Shown piece by piece: positions 1 through 5,200 of a stretch of DNA of 33,669 bases. Position 1 is the stretch's first letter, and each line of letters starts with the position of its first letter. The stretch comes from a virus, in IMG/VR virus record IMGVR_UViG_3300017917_000127, positions 1-33,669 of that record. One strand, 5' to 3'. The notes below the pieces were generated by a model that searched no databases, was not told the DNA's origin, and worked only from the letters and a program-made list of their open reading frames with translations. Position numbers and translations under genes: made by a program.

Positions 1-93
1 AAAGCGAAACTTGAAAGAGATCGCTTAAGAGATATCACAAAACGTGTAGATAGTCTAAACACTCTAGACTCTTTGAAAAAACTGCACCCATAA
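1..93 (+). CDS. C-terminal end of an unidentified protein (partial)
   Basis: An open frame runs in from the left edge and gives 30 residues before a TAA at 91-93. The fragment is highly charged and probably helical (KAKLERDRLRDITKRV at its start) and ends in KKLHP. It lies 13 nt upstream of a tail-fibre gene, so it may belong to the same fibre/baseplate cluster, possibly a small assembly protein, but too little is present to name it. The start lies outside the window. Confidence 0.5.
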   Translation, partial: KAKLERDRLRDITKRVDSLNTLDSLKKLHP

Positions 94-106
94 AATAGGA
101 AAATAA

Positions 107-823
107 ATGGCTGCGATCACCACAAGACAGACTGGAACTACAGGGGTAGATGGAGTTACCAGAAAAAACTTACCTCTCAACAACACAGAGATCGATAATA
201 ACTTTATTAGTTTAAATAATAACAAACTAGAAAAGTCTGAAAATTTAAATGATTTAGTTAACAAAGCTACAGCTAGAACTAACTTGGGTGTAGCGATTGG
301 TAGTGATGTACAAGCATATGATACAGATTTGGCTGCAATCGCACAATTAGCTACTAATGGTTTTATTGTTAGAACTTCTGAGGGAAATGCAGTAACAAGA
401 GCAATTGGTGGTTCTGGTAATAATATTATTGTCACTAATGGTGACGGTATTTCTGGTAACGTAGCTATTGCTGTTGGCTCTAATATTCCAAAACTAGACG
501 CCACATCTAACATTTTTAGTGGTGATATTACAGCTGCTAATTTAAACTCTACATCTGATGCAAACTTAAAGCATGATGTAGAATCTGTGCAAAATGCATT
601 GTCTATCGTAAAGCAGTTAGATGGTGTAGGATTTACATGGAATAACACTGGTAAAAGATCATACGGTGTTATAGCACAACAGTTAGAATTAATCCTACCA
701 GAACTGGTAGACGAACAAGACGGAGTAAAATCTGTTAACTATCTCGGTATTATTGCATTCTTAATCAATTCTGTAAAAGAACTAGACGAACAACTGCAAG
801 AATTGAAAAACAAAAACGCATAA
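107..823 (+). CDS. Tail fibre protein with C-terminal peptidase S74 (intramolecular chaperone) domain
   Basis: A 238-aa protein. The N-terminal part (about 15-65) has the phage-fibre motif NNTEIDNNFISLNNNK followed by an NLNDL..KATARTNLGV segment common in shaft proteins. Residues about 148-235 match the S74 endosialidase-type chaperone: TSDANLK (149-155), a G-F-W segment, YGVIAQQLE (186-194), LPELV and KSVNYLGIIAFLI. In this family the domain trimerises the fibre and then cuts itself off at a Ser using a Ser-Lys dyad spaced five residues apart. Ser150 and Lys155 fit that spacing, so the mature fibre would be about 150 aa and the released chaperone about 88 aa. The start has an AGGA site at 97-100. 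The receptor is unknown. Confidence 0.9.
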   Translation: MAAITTRQTGTTGVDGVTRKNLPLNNTEIDNNFISLNNNKLEKSENLNDLVNKATARTNLGVAIGSDVQAYDTDLAAIAQLATNGFIVRTSEGNAVTRAIGGSGNNIIVTNGDGISGNVAIAVGSNIPKLDATSNIFSGDITAANLNSTSDANLKHDVESVQNALSIVKQLDGVGFTWNNTGKRSYGVIAQQLELILPELVDEQDGVKSVNYLGIIAFLINSVKELDEQLQELKNKNA

Positions 824-826
824 ATA
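819..826 (+). promoter_or_regulatory. Putative T4-type late promoter (CATAAATA)
   Basis: CATAAATA overlaps the stop codon of the S74 fibre gene and sits 36 nt before the next start codon (862). It differs by one base from the T4 late -10 element TATAAATA. The same variant recurs upstream of gp13. It would give a transcript start near 832. Confidence 0.5.
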
Positions 827-861
827 ATAAGTATTAATGCCGAGTTCTAAGGGGAGCGAAG

Positions 862-1143
862 ATGGCAATCAAAATTCAAAATAGCACTGTCATTGATGAC
901 AGTCGTGCAGGGGCTTTACTTAGCCTGACTATCGGTCAGAACGCAGGTTCTGGCGCATCTTTCTTAAAAATCCCATTCTATTCTTCGGCTGCTGCAAGAG
1001 ACGCTGCTATATCCTCGCCAGAGGTTGGTATGATTTGCGTAACTGCAGGTCAATTCTTAGGTTATGATGGAACCAAATGGGGGTCTATTGTCGGCGGGAT
1101 TGAGGAAGATGCCTTGTGTCTAGCATTAATAGACCTGAACTAA
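862..1143 (+). CDS. Small fibre/virion structural protein (93 aa)
   Basis: A 93-aa protein with a good ribosome site (AAGGGGAG about 10 nt upstream). The C-terminal half has the arrangement AAARDAAISSPEVGM..., then FLGYDGTKWGSI. This segment recurs in many phage fibre and baseplate tip proteins, where a 'Y.G..W' hairpin ends a beta domain. The N-terminal half begins MAIKIQNSTVIDDSR, a short beta segment that could dock onto a partner. It sits between two fibre-type genes and has a probable late promoter on each side. The exact role is unknown; small tail-fibre or baseplate accessory protein is an inference from motif and context. Confidence 0.6.
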   Translation: MAIKIQNSTVIDDSRAGALLSLTIGQNAGSGASFLKIPFYSSAAARDAAISSPEVGMICVTAGQFLGYDGTKWGSIVGGIEEDALCLALIDLN

Positions 1144-1146
1144 ATA
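1140..1146 (+). promoter_or_regulatory. Putative late promoter (CTAAATA)
   Basis: CTAAATA overlaps the stop codon of the preceding gene and lies 25 nt before the start at 1172. The same 7-mer occurs upstream of the 889-aa fibre gene, gp18 and gp3. It is a plausible gp55-dependent late -10 element. Confidence 0.45.
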
Positions 1147-1171
1147 TAAAAATAACGATGGAGAAAAATAA

Positions 1172-2134
1172 ATGACTGTTAACATTTCATCATTAGAAGC
1201 AGTTATCCAAGGTAAGATGAATGCTCTCACTACAAGTAGTGACAGCAAAGAAGTCATTTATCTTGCAAAAGCACTAGAGTCTTTGGATAATGGCGTACTA
1301 ACATCAGTTGCTTTATACTCTCAACTACCAGCAGCAGCTAATTCTACTGGTCGTGTAGTATATGTTTCTGACACGCAAAAAGTTTACTACTCTAACGGTA
1401 GTTCTTGGGTTGTTCTTTCAACAGCACAAGATCCAAACTTCTCGATTTCTACTCTAGGTGTTGAATATCTAGAAACTGAAGACTACGCTTTATTAACAGA
1501 AGCTGTTGATACTTCTGAAGACTGGGATTTAATCACATCTCCTGTTGATTCATCTTCAGACTGGTTCCAGCTTTCTCTTGTTAACAAGGGAACACAAGGT
1601 GATATTTATATCGACCCAACATGGTTTACATTCACTGTCTATGATGGTGTTACACGTGCTGGTGTTAAACATTTGGCAGCACACAAAAATAACTTAGACT
1701 TTGAAAACATGGTTGCATCTCAACAAGGATTCTGCCATCTATTAAAAACAACTCATACTACAATCCCTTCAGGTACTCCAACACCTATCCCATTTAGTAC
1801 TGCACGTATTATTGATACACGCATGGGAACATTTGATGCTGGTTACTTTACATCTAACTGGGAAGGTTGGTATAAAGTTATGTTCTCTGTATGGACTGAT
1901 GGAGATGTTTACTTTATGCTTGGTGGTAGTCAGACATCTCTTGATAATACTACTACAACATTTGCTAACAATGAAAACTATGCGCATCGTGTTGTTTATC
2001 TAAAGAAATATGAAACTCTAAGACTTTATGCTATGTCTGACGGTATTGGTACATTGAGCACTAGAACTGTTTATGGTTATGACTACAACCATCCTAACTT
2101 GGCTCAGATGAGTATCGAGTTTCTTGGTAAATAA
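1172..2134 (+). CDS. Fibre protein with C-terminal C1q/TNF-like beta-sandwich
   Basis: A 320-aa protein. Residues about 1-40 look helical. Residues about 42-85 hold a P-A-A-N-S-x-G-R-V-V-Y...Y-Y-S-N-G-S-S-W segment typical of phage fibre tips. The C-terminal ~150 residues have the rhythm of a C1q/TNF-like jelly roll: TTIPSGTPTPIPFST, then a FDAGYF...WEGWYKVMFSVW segment, ETLRLYA, and a final MSIEFLGK beta strand. Such domains form trimeric, often sugar- or protein-binding heads. The assignment rests on pattern, not a search. Downstream, the glycine-rich adhesin trio begins after 19 nt, so this is probably part of the same adhesin-producing transcript. Confidence 0.6.
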   Translation: MTVNISSLEAVIQGKMNALTTSSDSKEVIYLAKALESLDNGVLTSVALYSQLPAAANSTGRVVYVSDTQKVYYSNGSSWVVLSTAQDPNFSISTLGVEYLETEDYALLTEAVDTSEDWDLITSPVDSSSDWFQLSLVNKGTQGDIYIDPTWFTFTVYDGVTRAGVKHLAAHKNNLDFENMVASQQGFCHLLKTTHTTIPSGTPTPIPFSTARIIDTRMGTFDAGYFTSNWEGWYKVMFSVWTDGDVYFMLGGSQTSLDNTTTTFANNENYAHRVVYLKKYETLRLYAMSDGIGTLSTRTVYGYDYNHPNLAQMSIEFLGK

Positions 2135-2153
2135 TTGATATAAGGAAAAAGAT

Positions 2154-2804
2154 ATGTCAAAACAAGTTAGATTTAGAAGAGGAACTACAGCACAACACTC
2201 TGTGTTTACTGGTCCAGCTGGAGAGATTACAGTAGATACAGATAAGAAAGCACTAGTCGTACAAGATGGTGTTACTGCTGGTGGTATCCCTATTGCAAGA
2301 GCAGATCGCCAAAGAGGCTGGTCTAGAACAGAAATTTTCACTGCAAACGGCACTTGGACACAATCTGGTAAAACAGACCTAAAACGCATTATTGTTACTA
2401 TTTACGGTGGTGGAGGAGGTGGTTCTACTGCTGGCGGTGGACAAGGTGGAGTTGGATTAGTTGTTTTAGATACTGCAACAATAACTACAACTGTTGCAGT
2501 GACAATTGGATCTGGCTCCACTGGTACAGGTGGTACTACTAGTTTCGGTACATATATCTCTGCTACTGGTGGTACTGCTGCAAGTAGTACTACTGGCGGA
2601 GTTGGTGGAACAGCAACTGGTTCTGGAGTTTATAGTTTAGGTGCACAAAGTGGAAGCACTGCGCCTTACAATCCATCAACATCTTCACATGGTGGTGGTG
2701 AAGGAAGCAGTTCTACTATTAGGGGTGTTTTTGGTTCAGGTGGAGTAAATGCAACAGGTGGACAAGGTTGCGTTATAGTTGAAGAAATTTATGGTTATGT
2801 ATAA
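2154..2804 (+). CDS. Glycine-rich adhesin-like tail fibre protein, paralogue 1 of 3
   Basis: A 216-aa protein. Residues 1-55 (MSKQVRFRRGTTAQH..., then GEITVDTDKKALVVQDG, TAGGIP) match the N-terminal fold of phage receptor-binding proteins of the major-tropism-determinant type, which attaches the protein to the fibre. Residues about 75-82 form a strand, then a polyglycine region starts (YGGGGGG at 84-90) with further Gly/Ser/Thr-rich repeats to the end. The C-terminus is GGQGCVIVEEIYGYV. Glycine-rich motifs separated by variable loops are how the T2/T6-type gp38 adhesins display receptor-binding loops, so an adhesin role is inferred. The N- and C-terminal ends are shared with the next two genes while the middle differs. 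Confidence 0.7.
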   Translation: MSKQVRFRRGTTAQHSVFTGPAGEITVDTDKKALVVQDGVTAGGIPIARADRQRGWSRTEIFTANGTWTQSGKTDLKRIIVTIYGGGGGGSTAGGGQGGVGLVVLDTATITTTVAVTIGSGSTGTGGTTSFGTYISATGGTAASSTTGGVGGTATGSGVYSLGAQSGSTAPYNPSTSSHGGGEGSSSTIRGVFGSGGVNATGGQGCVIVEEIYGYV

Positions 2805-2858
2805 GGAGATAATTTAAATGTCAAAACAAGTTAGATTTAGAAGAGGAACTACAGTACA
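2762..2858 (+). repeat. 97-bp perfect direct repeat, copy 1
   Basis: This stretch is identical to 3483-3579, at an offset of 721 bp. It covers the conserved 3' end of one glycine-rich gene, its stop codon, the AAGGAGAT ribosome site and the first codons of the next gene. A shorter part (37 bp from the start codon) is also identical at 2154-2190. Confidence 0.95.
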
Positions 2859-3525
2859 ACATTCTAGTTTCACTGGTATTGCTGGTGAAGTTACTGTAGA
2901 TACAGATAAAAAAGTTCCTGTTGTACATAACGGATCTACTGCTGGTGGTATTCCTTTATTAAGAGAAGATCGCCCACGTGGAATGACTAAAATAGAAATT
3001 TTTACTACTACTGGAACTACATATACTATTGCAAATAAAACAGATTTAAAACGAATTCGTGTAACTGTTTATGGCGGTGGTGGTGGTGGTGGATCGTATT
3101 CTGGCGGTGGTATGGGTGGTTATGGATTTCGTACATTAGAACTTAATGAATTAACAACTAACACTGCTGTTACTATCGGCGCTGGCGGGGCAAGTGGCGC
3201 TGCTGGTGGTACTACATCTTTTGGAACATTTATTAGTGCATCAGGTGGCGGTGCTGGTGGTGGAAATGATGCAGGCGGTGCACCTGGTGCTGCTAGTGGC
3301 ACTAACGTAGTTAATCTTGGTGCACAGGGAGGAAGAAATGGTCAATATTATTCTCACCCTGCATATGGTGGATCATATTTTCCAAACAATGGAGCGGCTG
3401 GTGGTGGCTTTGGTGCTGGTAGGGCAGGTGGATCAGCTTTAGGTATCCGAGGTGGTGGTGGTGGATCTGGTGCAGCTGGTGCACAAGGTTGCGTTATAGT
3501 TGAAGAAATTTATGGTTATGTATAA
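2818..3525 (+). CDS. Glycine-rich adhesin-like tail fibre protein, paralogue 2 of 3
   Basis: A 235-aa paralogue of the preceding gene. Its first 16 residues differ from it at one position, and its last ten residues are the same (VIVEEIYGYV). The N-terminal attachment segment continues GEVTVDTDKK...VVHNGSTAGGIP and RPRGMTKIEIF. The glycine-rich body (from about 84, YGGGGGGGS) includes GAGGASGAAGGTTSFGTFIS and AGGGNDAGGAPG, plus a Tyr/His-containing insertion QYYSHPAYGGSYFP not found in paralogue 1. Such aromatic loops in a polyglycine frame are good candidates for receptor contact. It starts 13 nt after paralogue 1 with an AAGGAG ribosome site, so the two are co-expressed. Confidence 0.7.
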   Translation: MSKQVRFRRGTTVQHSSFTGIAGEVTVDTDKKVPVVHNGSTAGGIPLLREDRPRGMTKIEIFTTTGTTYTIANKTDLKRIRVTVYGGGGGGGSYSGGGMGGYGFRTLELNELTTNTAVTIGAGGASGAAGGTTSFGTFISASGGGAGGGNDAGGAPGAASGTNVVNLGAQGGRNGQYYSHPAYGGSYFPNNGAAGGGFGAGRAGGSALGIRGGGGGSGAAGAQGCVIVEEIYGYV

Positions 3526-3579
3526 GGAGATAATTTAAATGTCAAAACAAGTTAGATTTAGAAGAGGAACTACAGTACA
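3483..3579 (+). repeat. 97-bp perfect direct repeat, copy 2
   Basis: Identical to 2762-2858; both copies straddle a gene junction (end of one glycine-rich gene, ribosome site, start of the next). Recombination between them would remove or add exactly one 721-bp gene unit. Confidence 0.95.
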
Positions 3580-4264
3580 GCACTCATCATTTACTGGTGC
3601 TGTAGCAGAAGTTACTGTAGATACAGATAAAAACGTAACAGTAGTTCATGATGGTGCCACAGCAGGTGGTGTTCCTTCTGCTCGTGAAGATCGTCCACGT
3701 GGAATGACTAGAACAGAAGTTTTTAGCACTGTCGGAGCTTCAACATGGACATCAACAGGTAAAACAGACTTAAAACGTATCATCGTTACTTGCTATGGCG
3801 GTGGTGGCGGTGGTGGTGCCAACGCTGGTGGCGGTTCTGGTGGAATTGGTACTAGAACTATTGAACTTGCAGATATAACCACTAACGTAACAGTTACTGT
3901 TGGTGCGGGTGGTGCCTCTAACGCTGCTGGTGGTACTACATCTTTTGGAACATATATTTCGGCTACTGGCGGTGCAGCAGGTTCTGGTACTAGTCCTGGT
4001 GACGGTGGTACAGCTAGTGGAACTAACGTAACTATTTTAGGTGGACAACGTGGCCAATCATATGGTTCAGCTAGCGTTGGAACATATTATTTTGGTTACT
4101 ACCAAGTTGGACCAGTTAGCGTAGCTGCTAACGGTGCTGGTGGTGGAATCAGCGGTGGTGGTCGCAGGGGTGACAATGCCAATGGTATTACTGGCGGTGG
4201 CGGTGGAGCTGGTGCAGCTGGTGCACAAGGATGTGTTATCATTGAAGAAATTTACGGACTTTGA
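3539..4264 (+). CDS. Glycine-rich adhesin-like tail fibre protein, paralogue 3 of 3
   Basis: A 241-aa third paralogue, with the same attachment segment (MSKQVRFRRGTTVQHSSF, then EVTVDTDKN, VVHDGATAGGVP, RPRGMTRTEVF) and the same terminal motif (GAAGAQGCVIIEEIYGL). The glycine-rich body starts at about 88. It shares AGGTTSFGTYISATGG with its neighbours but carries its own loop YGSASVGTYYFGYYQVGP, again rich in Tyr. The variable material therefore sits in the last third, just before a conserved GGGGGAGAAGAQG stretch. The gene ends TTTGA and is followed after 16 nt by a small gene with its own AAGGAGAT ribosome site. Confidence 0.7.
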   Translation: MSKQVRFRRGTTVQHSSFTGAVAEVTVDTDKNVTVVHDGATAGGVPSAREDRPRGMTRTEVFSTVGASTWTSTGKTDLKRIIVTCYGGGGGGGANAGGGSGGIGTRTIELADITTNVTVTVGAGGASNAAGGTTSFGTYISATGGAAGSGTSPGDGGTASGTNVTILGGQRGQSYGSASVGTYYFGYYQVGPVSVAANGAGGGISGGGRRGDNANGITGGGGGAGAAGAQGCVIIEEIYGL

Positions 4265-4280
4265 TCTTAAGGAGATATAA

Positions 4281-4502
4281 ATGAGTCAATTATACACTAT
4301 TGCACATATCAAGAATGGTGCAGTTGAAAATACATGCGTTTGGGACAGAATCCCTAATTCTACAGATGATGCCGCATTCGGCAGCTACGAATATGTAAAC
4401 GTTACTGGTTCTCCAGTTAGTATTGGGTGGGAATATGCTGATGGCGTTTTCACTAATCCAGAAGATGTTACCCAAGTTTGGTCTGTTCCTGCTGGAGAAT
4501 AA
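4281..4502 (+). CDS. Small fibre-associated protein (73 aa), possible assembly factor
   Basis: A 73-aa protein starting MSQLYTIAHIKNGAVENTCVW and ending with a GWEYADGVFTNP segment plus a short tail. The G-W-x-Y-x-x-G-x-F-x-x-P hairpin is common in small phage proteins encoded directly after fibre genes, including tail-fibre assembly chaperones. It is the fourth and last gene of the glycine-rich block and is followed at once by a terminator. The 'three paralogues, then one small gene' order repeats three more times downstream, supporting a helper role. A minor structural protein is the alternative. Confidence 0.55.
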   Translation: MSQLYTIAHIKNGAVENTCVWDRIPNSTDDAAFGSYEYVNVTGSPVSIGWEYADGVFTNPEDVTQVWSVPAGE

Positions 4503-4520
4503 TCTAGTCTAACAGATAAG

Positions 4521-4545
4521 AATCCCTCTGCGGAGGGATTTTTTA
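4521..4545 (+). terminator. Rho-independent terminator
   Basis: Perfect 8-bp stem AATCCCTC/GAGGGATT around a TGCG tetraloop (4529-4532), followed by TTTTATTT. It closes the glycine-rich adhesin block and separates it from the late promoter at 4563. Confidence 0.9.
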
Positions 4546-4562
4546 TTTGCATTCTCGATTAT

Positions 4563-4570
4563 TATAAATA
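4563..4570 (+). promoter_or_regulatory. T4-type late promoter (TATAAATA)
   Basis: Exact TATAAATA, the consensus late -10 element recognised by gp55 in T4. It stands in the intergenic gap just after a terminator and 26 nt before the next start codon. Predicted transcript start is near 4576. Confidence 0.8.
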
Positions 4571-4596
4571 ATAAACATAGAAATCAGGAATCTTAA

Positions 4597-4932
4597 ATGG
4601 CAACCATTAGTAATCTATACGTAGACGCTGGTGCAACATACAGCAATATAATAACTGTGAGTGCATCAAATGGTCAGGCATTAGACTTGACAGGATACAC
4701 TGTTGCTTCACAGATGAGAAAATCATATAGTTCTAGTCAAGCGTATAGTTTTAATGCCTCTATATACAATGCCACACAAGGCAAGGTTCGACTTCAATTA
4801 ACACCATCACAATCAGAAACGATCCCTGCTGGTAGATGGCTTTATGATGTTGAAATAACCTCTCCATCTGGTGCAAAAACCAGAGTTGTAGAAGGTATTG
4901 TTACAGTGAACCCACAAATAACACAAATATAA
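4597..4932 (+). CDS. Ig-like baseplate/fibre structural protein (111 aa)
   Basis: A 111-aa, all-beta protein. The pattern LYVDAGATYSNIITVSASNG, LDLTGYTVASQMR, then GKVRLQLTPSQSETIPAGRW and LYDVEITSPSGAKTRVVEG matches the N-terminal Ig-like domain of BppU-type baseplate/receptor-binding-protein adaptors (D-L-T-G-Y / I-P-A-G-R-W-x-Y-D-V-x-I). In that family the domain anchors receptor-binding proteins to the tail. Here it forms the whole protein and is the first gene behind a strong late promoter, just before the long fibre genes. Function as a fibre-baseplate adaptor is inferred. Confidence 0.65.
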   Translation: MATISNLYVDAGATYSNIITVSASNGQALDLTGYTVASQMRKSYSSSQAYSFNASIYNATQGKVRLQLTPSQSETIPAGRWLYDVEITSPSGAKTRVVEGIVTVNPQITQI

Positions 4933-4933
4933 A

Positions 4934-5185
4934 ATGACAGATACAGTAGTAACAGTTGAACCAGATGCAGCCTTGGCAGTTGCAGTTTCCGAAGGTGTTA
5001 TCACATTAGCTGCAACTAGCACCTCTTCACCTGCAATAGTTGAATCTATAGATTCTGTCGGGGATGTTGATACAATAACTAATGGAAAAATTAATGGTTC
5101 TGTTTTGGTTTATAGAACAGCAACAAATAAATGGACATCGACCACTACGCTAGATGCGCAGAACATGGAAGGTGGAGAATTTTAA
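4934..5185 (+). CDS. Small conserved fibre-cluster protein (83 aa)
   Basis: An 83-aa acidic protein whose start codon lies one base after the upstream stop codon, so it is probably translationally coupled. The second half reads GKINGSVLVYRTATNKWTST, then LDAQNMEGGEF. The 'G-x-V-L-V-Y...W-T-S-T-T' hairpin is familiar from phage fibre proteins, and the -GGEF end resembles the -GDEF end of the 889-aa fibre gene downstream. No catalytic motif is visible. It is likely a minor structural or fibre-connecting protein. Confidence 0.5.
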   Translation: MTDTVVTVEPDAALAVAVSEGVITLAATSTSSPAIVESIDSVGDVDTITNGKINGSVLVYRTATNKWTSTTTLDAQNMEGGEF

Positions 5186-5200
5186 CGGAGAAAATAAAAG

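Noticed and set aside
2126-2133. GGTAAATA before the first glycine-rich gene as a late promoter
   Set aside because: It is mostly part of coding sequence and the stop codon and lacks the preferred base before TAAATA; evidence is too weak.
2400-4220. Regularly spaced GGTGGTGG repeats as a CRISPR-like or regulatory array
   Set aside because: They are codon-level repeats of polyglycine in frame; no constant repeat-spacer structure exists.
2154-4264. Diversity-generating retroelement, suggested by the major-tropism-determinant-like N-termini and variable adhesin interiors
   Set aside because: No reverse transcriptase gene and no template/variable repeat pair with adenine-biased differences was seen in the window.
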